Origin: Lachnospiraceae bacterium UBA4260
Lineage (GTDB): Bacteria; Bacillota; Clostridia; Lachnospirales; Lachnospiraceae
DNA: 45,595 nt
NCBI GenBank assembly: GCA_002395235.1
Contig: DGWK01000022.1
Location: 93,010-138,604, forward strand
Direction of reading: 5' to 3'
Part shown: in pieces, positions 8,091-16,790 of the stretch
Position numbering within the stretch: the stretch's first letter is position 1
Layout of the letters: the number at the start of each line of letters is the position of its first letter
Program-made: the position numbers and the translations under genes
Notes under the pieces: model-generated
Databases searched by the model: none
What the model was told of the DNA's origin: nothing
What the model saw: the letters and a program-made list of their open reading frames with translations, nothing else

Positions 8091-8146
8091 TTTTCCGGGG
8101 TGCTGTTTTCAGCACCTTCCGTCCCAACTGCTGCGCAGCCGGGACG
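8091..8146. repeat. Hairpin pair in the ilvA leader
   Basis: Two consecutive hairpins lie upstream of ilvA: GGTGCTG/CAGCACC (8099-8116, four-base loop) and CGTCCC/GGGACG (8120-8125 with 8141-8146) enclosing the palindrome GCTGCGCAGC. The 15-mer TTTTCCGGGGTGCTG (8091-8105) recurs exactly at 8240-8254, the end of the neighbouring repeat. Confidence 0.5.
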
Positions 8147-8178
8147 AAAGCGTACAGAGTCGCTTCGCGCCTTGTCCG

Positions 8179-8254
8179 CCCCGGAAAAACGCCCCAAAAC
8201 GGCCCGCTGAGCAAGCTCCCCTTCCCTTATTTGGGTCGTTTTTCCGGGGTGCTG
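8179..8254. repeat. Dispersed hairpin repeat, copy 2
   Basis: Between ftsY and ilvA a 13-bp outer stem (8179-8191 with 8237-8249) and a 6-bp inner stem CCCAAA/TTTGGG (8193-8198 with 8230-8235) form a long imperfect palindrome around GAGCAAGCTC. Bases 8192-8254 match 1261-1323 at 48 of 63 positions. It lies directly after the ftsY stop and could act as a processing site or weak terminator; its U-rich part is inside the stem. Confidence 0.6.
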
Positions 8255-8262
8255 TTTAAATA

Positions 8263-9177
8263 TCAATAGAATATCGCATCCACAAACTGGTCGGGATTAA
8301 ACTTCTGCAGATCCTCAATTGCCTCTCCGACGCCGATAAATTTGACCGGAATGCCCAGTTCCGCCTGCACCGCGATCGCGATGCCGCCCTTGGCCGTGCC
8401 GTCCATCTTGGTGAGCACAATGCCCGTCAGGTTCGTGACACTGGCGAATTCCCTTGCCTGGAAGATCGCGTTCTGGCCTGTCGTTCCGTCCAGGACGACC
8501 CAGTTCTCCCTGTAGCACCCGGGATACTCTCTCGTGATGATCCGGTCGATCTTCTCCAGTTCCTTCATGAGATTCTTTTTGTTGTGAAGGCGGCCCGCTG
8601 TATCAATAAGAAGGATGTCTGTTCTTCTCGCTTTGGCGGCCTGCACCGCGTCATAGACGACTGCGGCAGGATCCGAGCCTTCCGCAGCACCGATGATATC
8701 GACGCCCGCTCTCTTGGCCCACTCGCTCAGCTGCTCATTCGCCGCCGCGCGGAAGGTGTCCGCACTGGCGATCAGCACTCTTTTGCCCTGTTTTTTGTAA
8801 TTTGCCGCAAGCTTGCCCACGGACGTGGTCTTACCCACGCCGTTGACGCCGATCACAAGGATCACCGCCGGTCCCTTCTCGAAATCATAGGCGTCCTTGC
8901 CCTGTTTCATCTTGTTTCTGATTCCCAGGATCAGTTCCTGACGGCAGTCGGGGCAGTATTTGATCCGCTCATCCTTTACCTTCTGCCGGAGATCATCCAG
9001 CAGCTCTTCCGTCGTCTGGACGCCGATATCTCCCATGATCATGGTCTCTTCGAGTTCCTCAAGGAATTCCTCGCTGACCTTTTCATACCCGTAAGTATTG
9101 AAAATGATATCCATGTTGTCGGAGATGTTTGCTTTTGTTTTGCTAAGGCCCTGTTTGAGCCGTTCAAAAAAACCCAT
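8263..9177 (-). CDS. ftsY: SRP receptor FtsY
   Basis: SRP receptor GTPase that docks the Ffh-ribosome complex at the membrane. Motifs are GVNGVGKTT (about 110), ASADTFRAAA, DTAGRL, TKMDGTAKGG and the end GVGEAIEDLQKFNPDQFV. I start at the ATG at 9177 (304 residues, GAGGTG upstream), giving the short form without a long acidic A domain. An unusual CPDC pair is present in the N domain (about 75-78). It follows smc, as in other Firmicutes, after a 113-base GC-rich gap in which I see no terminator. Confidence 0.97.
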   Translation of the reverse strand: MGFFERLKQGLSKTKANISDNMDIIFNTYGYEKVSEEFLEELEETMIMGDIGVQTTEELLDDLRQKVKDERIKYCPDCRQELILGIRNKMKQGKDAYDFEKGPAVILVIGVNGVGKTTSVGKLAANYKKQGKRVLIASADTFRAAANEQLSEWAKRAGVDIIGAAEGSDPAAVVYDAVQAAKARRTDILLIDTAGRLHNKKNLMKELEKIDRIITREYPGCYRENWVVLDGTTGQNAIFQAREFASVTNLTGIVLTKMDGTAKGGIAIAVQAELGIPVKFIGVGEAIEDLQKFNPDQFVDAIFY

Positions 9178-9290
9178 AGTCACCTCTTCCTTTGTGGTCA
9201 CCCAAGTCAAAGCCCCTGTGCGGGCCGCCGGCAGTGCTGGCCTTCGGCCGCGCAGGCCGCGCCTTACCGCCGCAGCGCCCGCTCACAATC

Positions 9291-12200
9291 TCAGGAGACA
9301 AGCTCCTCCTCATCGATCAGGTCCACGCTCACCAGCGCGGAGACGCCCTTCTCCTGCATCGTGATTCCGTACAGCCGGTCCGCTTCCTGCATCGTCCCTC
9401 TTCTGTGCGTGATCACTATGAACTGCGTGTATTCCGTGAGCTTGTGCAGATACTCCGCGAAGCGCACGACGTTGCTCTCGTCCAGGGCCGCCTCGATCTC
9501 GTCGAGCAGGCAGAACGGAGAAGGTTTCAGATTCTGGATCGCGAACAAAAGAGCGATCGCGGTAAGCGCCTTCTCTCCTCCGGAAAGAGCGTTCATATTC
9601 TGCAGTTTTTTGCCCGGAGGCTGTGCGATGACGCGAACGCCCGCCTCCAGTATATCGCGGTCCTCCATCAGCTCCAGGCGGCCTTTTCCGCCGCCGAACA
9701 TGAGCTTGAAAACCTTGTCGAATTCCGCCTGGATCCTGCTGAACTGTTCCTGGAACTGCGCCCGCATGGAAGTATCCAGCTCGGCGATGATCTTCTCCAG
9801 GCTTGCCGCCGCTTCTACCAGATCGTCGTGCTGGGTCTTGAGGAAAGTGTACCTCTCCATAAGTTCCCGGTACTCTTCGATCGCGTCCACATTGACGCTG
9901 CCGAGGGCTTTGATCCTCGCCTTGATCTCGGCGATCTCCTTTTTCAGAACCGCTATATCGCGGAACTGCTCATCCCTGAGCTTCATCGCGTCGCTGAGTG
10001 TGATCTCGTACTCCGTCCACATATAGGCCACCCGGTTGTCCACGTCTTCCTGCAGACGCTCCCGGCGGTTGTGGAGTCTCACACTCTCCTTGTCCAGGGC
10101 GTGGATCTGCTCGGAGAGGGACTCCCTGGCTGCGATCGTCTCCTGCATGGCCTTTTTGAGCTTTTCTCTCTCTTCGTTCTTATCGCTGAGCGCTTTTCTT
10201 CCGTCGTCCTGGGCGTCCTGCGAATCGGACAGCTGATCTTTCAGCGAGCGGATTCTCTCCGCCCCTGTCGCGATCACGCTGTCTCCCCGGGTGATGGCTT
10301 CTTCGATCTCCTCCAGTTCTCTGCCCCGTCTGACCAGATCTTCCCGGATTCGGTCCAGATCCTTTTGCTCGAAGGACTGCTGCTGGAGGATCTTTTCGAT
10401 CTCCATGTCCCATTTGGCCAGGACCTGGGTCGCTTCGCCTTCCTCTTTGCGCATCGCGGCGAGTTTCTGCTCCAGTTCACTGACGGCGTCATTCATTTTC
10501 TGCTCTCCGTCAGCGGAGGAGGCGAGTCTCTCTTCGGCGTCCCTGCGGTCCGCCTCCAGGTCTTTTTTCTGCTGCTCGATGAGCTCCCGCTCTTTGGCCA
10601 TCTCTTCCGCGCTGCCGGCCGCTTCTTTTTTCTTCTCCTGCTGGCTGGCAATGCTCATTCTGACCGTGTTCTGCCGCAGGAAAGCTTCCTGCTGCGCCTG
10701 CCGGTTCTCTTCGAGCTCTCTTCTCAGGCTCGTTCTCTCCGATTTGATGTCCTCGATGGCCTGCTCGTGCTGCTTCGTCTCCTTTTCATGCGCCTTGACG
10801 CGCTCCTGCAGCTCCGCCATCTCGCGGCGCCTGCCCAGAAGATTGCTGCTGTTTTTGAAGGCACCGCCGCTGATCGCGCCGCCGGGCATAAAGAGTTCGC
10901 CCTCCAGCGTCACCATTCTCACGCTGTGGCTGTATTTCTTGTTGACGGCCGCCGCGTGGTCAAACCGGTCCACGATCACGATGCGCCCGAGAAGAGACGC
11001 CGCCACAGGGCGGTATCTGTCGTCACAGCGGACAAGAGAATCCGCCAGGCCGATCACGCCGGGCTCCTGCAATATTTTGGTGTTCTTAAACTCCTGGGGC
11101 CTTCCCAGATCGTTCAGGGGCAGGAAAGTCGCCCTTCCCGCTTTCTCCCGCTTGAGGAGCTCGATCATGCGCCTGGCTGTCTCGGCGTCTTCCGTGACGA
11201 TGTTCTGGATATTTCCGCCCAGCGCCACTTCGATGGCGGTCTCGTATTTCTTGTCCGTCTTGAGAAGGTCCGCCACGACGCCGATCACGCCTTTTTCGAC
11301 GGAGCGGTTCTGCATAACCTTCCTGACGCTTCCTCCAAACCCCTCGTACCGCTCGGTCAGGTTGACCAGGGCGTCCAGGCGGGATTTTTCCTGATGATAG
11401 CGGAGCTGGCTCTCGCGCAGCTGCTCGTCCTCATCTCCCAGCCTCTTCTTCATGCCGGAAATGGTGGTCTCGATCTCCTTCTGCCGCTCCTGCATCGCCT
11501 TAATGGAGGATGCGATCTCCCCGAACTGCCTGCGCAGGTCCGAGATGATCTGTGTCTGCTCGGTCTCATTGGACTGGGCCTGTTCGATCCCGACGGACAA
11601 CTCCTGCATCCTGCGCTCGTTCTCTTCCTGGCGTGCGGCGATACTGGCTATATTCGACTTGATGGTGGCGCGCTCGCTCAGGATCCTGAGGATCTCGTTC
11701 TTGCCAAGGTCGATCTGCCTGGAATAGCGGATGATCCGGTCGGCGCACGCCGCCGCGCTCTCTTTTGCCCCCAGCTGCTCTCTGCGCAGCTGCTCGAGCT
11801 TATCGTCGATGTCCTTCTTTCTCGCGAGGATCTCTTCCTCATCCCTGCGGCCCTTCTCTATTTCGGCGGATACGGACTCTTTTCTGTTCCTGAAATGCTC
11901 CGCGTTCCCGCTGGCCGCGCGGACCTGCTCCTCGATGACCTTGATGTCGCCCTCGATCTTCTCTCTGACGACACTGGCGTTTGTGATCCTGCTCCGGATC
12001 GCCTCGATCTCGCTCTCAAGCCCGCTCAGCCGTGACTGCCCGCTCTCGTACTCCTCGCCGGCGCGGGTCTGGGCCTCCCTGGCCTGTTCGAGGTCCCTCT
12101 CTATGGTCTCCTCGCTCTCTTTTACCTTTTCCAGTTCCGCGATATTCTTCTGGTTCTCCAGAAGGAACAGATTGACGTCTCTGGCCTTCAGGGCGTCCCG

Positions 12201-12854
12201 CTCCTTGAAGAACACCTTGGCCTTCTCCGACTGTCTCTCCAGCGTGGGGATCTGCTTCTCAAGCTCTGTCAAAATATCGTTGATCCTGACAAGATTCTCC
12301 TTCTCGCTGGCGAGCTTCTTGAGCGTCATGTCCTTGCGTCTCTTGAACTTGACGATACCGACTGCCTCATCAAAGAGCTCTCTGCGGTCCTCGGGCTTAT
12401 CGCTCAGGATCTTGTCGATCTGACCCTGCCCGATGATGGAATAGCCTTCCTTTCCGATTCCCGTGTCATAGAAGAGCTCGTTGATATCCCTGAGCCTGCA
12501 GGGCGCGCCGTTCATCAGATACTCCGTATCGCCGCTCCTGTAGATCCTTCTGGCCACCGTCACTTCCTTATAGTCTGTGGGAAGCTTGTGGTCGGAATTG
12601 TCCAGTGTGATGGCCACATACGCGTATCCCATCGGCTTTCTGGTCTCTGTGCCGGCGAAGATGACGTCCTGCATGGAGGACCCTCTGAGCTGTTTGACCT
12701 TCTGTTCTCCCAGCACCCAGCGCACCGCGTCCGCGACGTTGCTCTTTCCGCTGCCGTTGGGACCGACTATTCCCGTTATTCCGTTGTGAAAGTCAAATCT
12801 GATCTTGTTGGCAAAAGATTTAAAGCCTTGTATTTCAATACATTTCAGGTACAT
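9291..12854 (-). CDS. smc: Chromosome partition protein SMC
   Basis: SMC ATPase of the condensin-like complex with ScpA and ScpB. At 1187 residues it is full length. Walker A GPNGSGKSN is at about 31, two long coiled coils flank the hinge (around GFGGSVRKVM to the GGAISGGAF region), and the C-terminal head has the signature LSGGEKALTAIALL and Walker B CLLDEIEAALD. I start at the ATG at 12854 (MYLKCIEIQGFKSF); the longer open frame lies inside rnc. It begins 16 bases after the rnc stop. Confidence 0.98.
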   Translation of the reverse strand: MYLKCIEIQGFKSFANKIRFDFHNGITGIVGPNGSGKSNVADAVRWVLGEQKVKQLRGSSMQDVIFAGTETRKPMGYAYVAITLDNSDHKLPTDYKEVTVARRIYRSGDTEYLMNGAPCRLRDINELFYDTGIGKEGYSIIGQGQIDKILSDKPEDRRELFDEAVGIVKFKRRKDMTLKKLASEKENLVRINDILTELEKQIPTLERQSEKAKVFFKERDALKARDVNLFLLENQKNIAELEKVKESEETIERDLEQAREAQTRAGEEYESGQSRLSGLESEIEAIRSRITNASVVREKIEGDIKVIEEQVRAASGNAEHFRNRKESVSAEIEKGRRDEEEILARKKDIDDKLEQLRREQLGAKESAAACADRIIRYSRQIDLGKNEILRILSERATIKSNIASIAARQEENERRMQELSVGIEQAQSNETEQTQIISDLRRQFGEIASSIKAMQERQKEIETTISGMKKRLGDEDEQLRESQLRYHQEKSRLDALVNLTERYEGFGGSVRKVMQNRSVEKGVIGVVADLLKTDKKYETAIEVALGGNIQNIVTEDAETARRMIELLKREKAGRATFLPLNDLGRPQEFKNTKILQEPGVIGLADSLVRCDDRYRPVAASLLGRIVIVDRFDHAAAVNKKYSHSVRMVTLEGELFMPGGAISGGAFKNSSNLLGRRREMAELQERVKAHEKETKQHEQAIEDIKSERTSLRRELEENRQAQQEAFLRQNTVRMSIASQQEKKKEAAGSAEEMAKERELIEQQKKDLEADRRDAEERLASSADGEQKMNDAVSELEQKLAAMRKEEGEATQVLAKWDMEIEKILQQQSFEQKDLDRIREDLVRRGRELEEIEEAITRGDSVIATGAERIRSLKDQLSDSQDAQDDGRKALSDKNEEREKLKKAMQETIAARESLSEQIHALDKESVRLHNRRERLQEDVDNRVAYMWTEYEITLSDAMKLRDEQFRDIAVLKKEIAEIKARIKALGSVNVDAIEEYRELMERYTFLKTQHDDLVEAAASLEKIIAELDTSMRAQFQEQFSRIQAEFDKVFKLMFGGGKGRLELMEDRDILEAGVRVIAQPPGKKLQNMNALSGGEKALTAIALLFAIQNLKPSPFCLLDEIEAALDESNVVRFAEYLHKLTEYTQFIVITHRRGTMQEADRLYGITMQEKGVSALVSVDLIDEEELVS

Positions 12855-12870
12855 TGATGCCTTTTCCCGC

Positions 12871-13563
12871 TTAAGTTTCTTGCTTCCGAATCTTCCTGAT
12901 CCCGGCGTAGGCGGCGTGCTGCTCCGCCGCTTTTTTGGACCGGCCTTCTCCCGTTCCCAGAAGATCGTCGCCCACAAATACGCCTACCCGGTAGATCTTG
13001 TTGTGCTCCGGCCCGCTCTCTTCAAGGATCTCGTAGCGAAGTGTCTTTCCTCTGCCCTGCGCCCATTCCTGAAGCATGGTTTTGGAATCATAAAAGAACA
13101 CTCTGTCTCTGTCCGATAAAATAAACTGCATGATAAAATGACGCGGCGGCTCGATCTCCCCGCAGTCGAGGTACATGGCCCCGATCACGGCCTCCACCAC
13201 GTCGCAGAGGATCGATTCTTTGTCTCTTCCTCCGCCGGCTTCCTCTCCTTTTCCCAGTCGCAGGTACTCAGGTATGCCCAGGTGCCTCGCGCAGTCCGCC
13301 AGGGACGGCTCGCACACCAGGCTGGCGCGGAGTTTCGTCAGTTCTCCCTCTCTCTTATCAGGGTATTCTTTATACAGAAAAGCGCTGGAGACCATCTCAA
13401 GAACAGCGTCTCCGAGAAACTCCAGCCTTTCATAATCCTTATATCGACGTATCTTTTGTTCATTGGCAAAGGACGTATGGGTCAGCGCGCATTCCAGAAG
13501 ATATCTGTCTCTGAAATGATAACCTATACGTCCTTCCAGAACTTCGAGTGAAGTATTCCTCAT
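12871..13563 (-). CDS. rnc: Ribonuclease III
   Basis: Double-strand-specific endoribonuclease that processes rRNA precursors and structured mRNAs. The catalytic signature ERLEFLGDAVLEMV is near residue 45, a second acidic site occurs in DVVEAVIGAMYLD, and a double-stranded RNA-binding domain closes the protein (GTGEGRSKKAAEQHAA). It has 230 residues. Its ATG overlaps the acpP stop (ATGA), so it is coupled to acpP. Confidence 0.97.
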   Translation of the reverse strand: MRNTSLEVLEGRIGYHFRDRYLLECALTHTSFANEQKIRRYKDYERLEFLGDAVLEMVSSAFLYKEYPDKREGELTKLRASLVCEPSLADCARHLGIPEYLRLGKGEEAGGGRDKESILCDVVEAVIGAMYLDCGEIEPPRHFIMQFILSDRDRVFFYDSKTMLQEWAQGRGKTLRYEILEESGPEHNKIYRVGVFVGDDLLGTGEGRSKKAAEQHAAYAGIRKIRKQET

Positions 13564-13799
13564 CCTTCGGTTGCTCCCTTGATCAAAGCGAGAGCTTCTC
13601 CTACGGTGGTCACCTTGGCGGCCACTTCGGTATCAACCTTAATGTCGTATTCGTCCTCGATCCCCATGATAATGGAAGCGATATCCAGGGAATCTGCGCC
13701 GAGGTCTTCGTCAAATGTCGTGTCCATTGTGATCTCGTCAGGATCAATACCGAGTACATCGGCAATAATCGTACACAGTTTCTTGAAATCTTCGTCCAT
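13560..13799 (-). CDS. acpP: Acyl carrier protein
   Basis: Carrier of acyl chains in fatty-acid synthesis, 79 residues and acidic, with the phosphopantetheine attachment serine in DLGADSLDIASI. The ATG at 13799 has AAAGGAG seven bases upstream, so I prefer it to the TTG two codons earlier. It lies between plsX and rnc, the conserved Firmicutes arrangement, and overlaps rnc by four bases. Confidence 0.97.
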   Translation of the reverse strand: MDEDFKKLCTIIADVLGIDPDEITMDTTFDEDLGADSLDIASIIMGIEDEYDIKVDTEVAAKVTTVGEALALIKGATEG

Positions 13800-13811
13800 A
13801 TTCAATCTCCT

Positions 13812-14864
13812 TTAGTTCTCTGTTTTTTTCGACGCTGCTCTTCTGGCGGCCGCCAGTTCGTCCAGCTTCATTTCGCTGCGGAAAAGATCGTTGATCTTCT
13901 TTTCCTTAAACGTGATGCACTGTTCCAGCGCGTGCTGGATCTCCGCCGCCTTGGAGTTGCCGTGGGTCTTAACGACCAGACCCTTGAGTCCGAGCATGGG
14001 CGCACCGCCGTATTCGGTGGCGTCGAAGGTCTTGATCATCCCTTTGAGAGACGGTTTGATCAAAAGCGCCCCAAGCTTGCTGATCAGCGTCTTCATGAGC
14101 GCGCCCTTGAGCTCATGAAGGATCATACTTGCTACTCCCTCATATGTTTTCAAAATAGCGTTGCCTGTAAAAGCATCTGTGACCGCCACATCCACGACTC
14201 CTGCGGGAATATCTCTCGCTTCGATATTTCCCACGAAGTTGATGTCCGGGCAGTCCTTGAGAAGCTGATGAGCTTCCTTGGCCAGTGCGTTGCCCTTTTC
14301 TTCTTCCGTTCCCACATTGACAAGGCCGACCCTGGGTTTCTCGATGCCCGTCATATTGCGCATATAGATCGATCCCATCTGCGCGAACTGAAGGAGCATG
14401 GAAGCTCTGGGGTCCATGTTGGCGCCGCAGTCAATGAGCAGGACCGGTCCCTTGGCCGACGGAATAAGCGGTGCGAGCGGCGGCCTCTCAATTCCCTTGA
14501 TTCTTCCTACCAGAAGCTGTCCTCCCGCGAGCGCTGCTCCTGTGCTGCCGGCCGTGACAAATGCGTCGCACTCTCCGTCCTTGACCAGGCGAAGTCCCTT
14601 CACGATCGAAGAGTCCTTCTTGGTACGGATTGCATCCACCGGAGGCTCCGCCATCTCGATCACTTCCGTACAGTTCAGGATCGTGACTCTGTCCGCCGGA
14701 TACGAAAGCTTGTCAAGCTCCGCCTTTACGACCGCTTCCTGTCCCGCCAGCGTCACTTTCAGATTGGGACAAGCGTTCAGGGCGTTTACCGTGCCCTTGA
14801 TGATCTCCTCCGGCGCATTATCGCCACCCATTGCGTCTACTGCAACATGTACAAATTCACTCAT
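13812..14864 (-). CDS. plsX: Phosphate acyltransferase PlsX
   Basis: Converts acyl-ACP to acyl-phosphate, the first step of phospholipid synthesis in most Gram-positives. Conserved parts include VAVDAMGGDNAP at the start, VTAGSTGAALAGG, IPSAKGPVLLIDCGAN and VTDAFTGNAILK. It is 350 residues long with AGGAAG before the ATG. First gene of the plsX-acpP-rnc-smc-ftsY unit. Confidence 0.98.
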   Translation of the reverse strand: MSEFVHVAVDAMGGDNAPEEIIKGTVNALNACPNLKVTLAGQEAVVKAELDKLSYPADRVTILNCTEVIEMAEPPVDAIRTKKDSSIVKGLRLVKDGECDAFVTAGSTGAALAGGQLLVGRIKGIERPPLAPLIPSAKGPVLLIDCGANMDPRASMLLQFAQMGSIYMRNMTGIEKPRVGLVNVGTEEEKGNALAKEAHQLLKDCPDINFVGNIEARDIPAGVVDVAVTDAFTGNAILKTYEGVASMILHELKGALMKTLISKLGALLIKPSLKGMIKTFDATEYGGAPMLGLKGLVVKTHGNSKAAEIQHALEQCITFKEKKINDLFRSEMKLDELAAARRAASKKTEN

Positions 14865-14916
14865 AATACTTCCTGATCCTGCTGTTAACTAAATCTACAG
14901 ACAAACACTGTTACGA

Positions 14917-14949
14917 ACTAAATATACTAAATAGGCTCATAGAATGCAA
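14917..14949 (-). promoter_or_regulatory. plsX promoter with overlapping 9-bp direct repeat
   Basis: TTGCAT (14944-14949) and TATATT (14921-14926) are 17 bases apart on the minus strand. A direct repeat ACTAAATAT/ACTAAATAG (14917-14934, plus strand) covers the -10 element and could be an operator. It does not match the FapR palindrome, so the regulator is unknown. Confidence 0.6.
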
Positions 14950-14974
14950 GTAGAGCACAATATGCTTTACGGCA

Positions 14975-15010
14975 CAAAACAATAAGCGGATGCCTTCCGG
15001 CATCCGCTTA
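14975..15010 (-). terminator. Intrinsic terminator after rpmF
   Basis: A perfect 12-bp stem (14983-14994 with 14999-15010, loop TTCC) is followed on the minus strand by TTGTTTTG. It separates the rpmF transcript from the plsX promoter. Confidence 0.85.
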
Positions 15011-15036
15011 ACTGATTACTCTAAATCAATTACCAA

Positions 15037-15219
15037 TTAGTCTTCGACTTCGATCACGGTCTTCTTATTATAGGAGCCGCAATTTCTGCACACTCTGTGG
15101 GGCATCGTAAGAGTACCACACTTGCTGCACTTTACAAGAGTCGGAGCAGTCATCTTCCAGTTTGCTCTTCTCTTATCTCTATGACTTCTGGATGATTTAT
15201 TCTTAGGGCAGATAGACAT
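15037..15219 (-). CDS. rpmF: 50S ribosomal protein L32
   Basis: Large-subunit protein L32, 60 residues, with the zinc-ribbon cysteines in CSKCGTL and CRNCGSY. It begins MSICPKNKSSRSHRDKRRAN and has GGAGG upstream of the ATG. The yceD (DUF177) gene that usually precedes rpmF is absent; instead rpmF has its own consensus promoter and terminator and forms a single-gene transcript. Confidence 0.98.
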   Translation of the reverse strand: MSICPKNKSSRSHRDKRRANWKMTAPTLVKCSKCGTLTMPHRVCRNCGSYNKKTVIEVED

Positions 15220-15259
15220 CGTTACACCTCCTTACCGCTGAAGTAGTCACACAAATGGT

Positions 15260-15288
15260 ATTATACTGATGGCAATTTCCTTTGTCAA
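15260..15288 (-). promoter_or_regulatory. rpmF promoter (perfect consensus)
   Basis: TTGACA (15283-15288) and TATAAT (15260-15265) with a 17-base spacer on the minus strand, an exact sigma-A consensus. The start point should be near 15253, about 34 bases before the ATG. Confidence 0.92.
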
Positions 15289-15358
15289 CAATTTTTTCGC
15301 CGACTTTGGACCTTCAGCGCAGAGCCTCAATCCAGGACTTTGATTCAGGAAAAACCGA

Positions 15359-16561
15359 TCACTTCGCGAGTGCGTAGGTCTCACGCGCGATTGCCAGCTC
15401 TTCGTTGGTCGCGATGGAGTAAACAAGCACCTTGCTGTCGTCTGTGGAGATCTTGTGGATGTCCTCTCTCTTGGCGTTCTCTTCTGCGTCGCAGGTAATG
15501 CCCAGATAGCCGAGGTAGCCCATGATCATCTCACGTACGAAGGGGCTGTTCTCGCCGATTCCGGCTGTGAACGCGATCACGTCTACGCCGTTCATGGCAG
15601 CTGTGTAGGAACCGATGTACTTGGCTACTCTGTAGCAGAAAGCATCAACGGCGAGCTTAGCGTACTTGTTGCCGCTCTTGTAGCCGTTCTCGAGATCACG
15701 GAAGTCGCTGGAGAGCTCATCGGACAGAGCGAACACGCCGGACTTCTTGTTGAGGATGTTGACTACCTGTGCAGCTGTGAGGCCTTCCTTGCCTGCGATG
15801 AAATCTACGATCGCGGGATCGAGGTCGCCGCTTCTGGTTCCCATGATCAGGCCTTCAAGAGGAGTAAGACCCATGGATGTGTCGACGCACTTGCCGTTCA
15901 TGACTGCGGAAATGCTGGCGCCGTTGCCAAGGTGGCAGACGATGGTCTTGCAGGCGTCGTAAGACTTGCCGGCGACCTTAGCTGCTTCCTTGGATACGAA
16001 GGAGTGGCTTGTGCCGTGGAAGCCGTATCTTCTCACCTTGTAATCTCTGTAATACTTAAGGGGAAGAGCGTACATATAAGCCTTCTCGGGCATTGTCTGA
16101 TGGAAAGCCGTATCGAAGACAGCTACCATGGGCGTGCCGGGCATAAGAGCCTTGCAGGCGTCGATGCCGATCAGGTTTGCGGGATTGTGCAGAGGAGCCA
16201 GATCAGAGACTTCCTTGATAGCCTCGATGACTTCGTCTGTGATGACGACGGAAGATGTGAACTTCTCGCCGCCGTGGACGATTCTGTGTCCGACTGCGCC
16301 GATCTCGCTCAGGGACTTCAGAACGCCGGTCTTCTCATTGGTAAGAGCATCAAGCACGAGGCTGACTGCCTTGTTGTGATCGGGCATGGGAATCTCGTTG
16401 ACTTCCTTGCCTGTGTTGTCTGCCTTATTCTCATAAGTGATGCAGGATCCGTCCATGCCGATTCTCTCGCAAAGACCCTTAGCCAGAAGCTTCTCAGACT
16501 CTGCATTGATGACTTGGAACTTCAGTGAAGAACTGCCGCAGTTGATTACCAAAATATTCAT
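15359..16561 (-). CDS. ackA: Acetate kinase
   Basis: Interconverts acetyl phosphate plus ADP and acetate plus ATP, the ATP-yielding step of acetate fermentation. Signatures are VINCGSSSLKFQ at the start, HRIVHGGEKF, RRYGFHGTSHSFV, HLGNGASISA and the ADP-binding AGIGENSP. Length is 400 residues. The usual partner pta is not adjacent. Upstream is tmcAL in divergent orientation, which uses acetate directly. Confidence 0.98.
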   Translation of the reverse strand: MNILVINCGSSSLKFQVINAESEKLLAKGLCERIGMDGSCITYENKADNTGKEVNEIPMPDHNKAVSLVLDALTNEKTGVLKSLSEIGAVGHRIVHGGEKFTSSVVITDEVIEAIKEVSDLAPLHNPANLIGIDACKALMPGTPMVAVFDTAFHQTMPEKAYMYALPLKYYRDYKVRRYGFHGTSHSFVSKEAAKVAGKSYDACKTIVCHLGNGASISAVMNGKCVDTSMGLTPLEGLIMGTRSGDLDPAIVDFIAGKEGLTAAQVVNILNKKSGVFALSDELSSDFRDLENGYKSGNKYAKLAVDAFCYRVAKYIGSYTAAMNGVDVIAFTAGIGENSPFVREMIMGYLGYLGITCDAEENAKREDIHKISTDDSKVLVYSIATNEELAIARETYALAK

Positions 16562-16623
16562 TCTTTTTACTCTCCGTTTCTATTAAACTTGCCCCGGCTG
16601 ACGCCTTATGTTATCTGATACTT

Positions 16624-16651
16624 ATTATACACTTAATTTTAAAGGGAACAA
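16624..16651 (-). promoter_or_regulatory. ackA promoter
   Basis: TATAAT (16624-16629) with TTGTTC (16646-16651) 16 bases upstream on the minus strand. The -10 is perfect and the -35 matches in its first three bases. The ackA ATG is about 60 bases downstream. The rest of this 229-base intergenic region holds no clear promoter for the divergent tmcAL. Confidence 0.6.
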
Positions 16652-16790
16652 GAACTGCCCTTTTTTTTGAACAAAACTTCTGAATCATTAATGAAATTTC
16701 TTTTCCGTTATGAAATAATGGCGACAGATACGGCCGCGTCGGGCTTACGCGCGGGCCGCCAAAAAAGAGAAAAGGATCCCAATATTCGCA

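Noticed and set aside
8076..8262. T-box riboswitch for ilvA
   Set aside because: No T-box motif (TGGNACCGCG type), specifier loop or terminator with a U-run was found.
9192..12035. 947-codon open frame on the plus strand
   Set aside because: It lies antisense to smc, has no ribosome binding site or recognisable domain, and is explained by GC-biased third codon positions of smc.
13548..14876. 442-codon plus-strand open frame over acpP and plsX
   Set aside because: Antisense shadow of two well-supported genes, with low-complexity composition.
14917..14934. FapR operator at plsX
   Set aside because: The site is a 9-bp direct repeat and does not fit the FapR inverted repeat.
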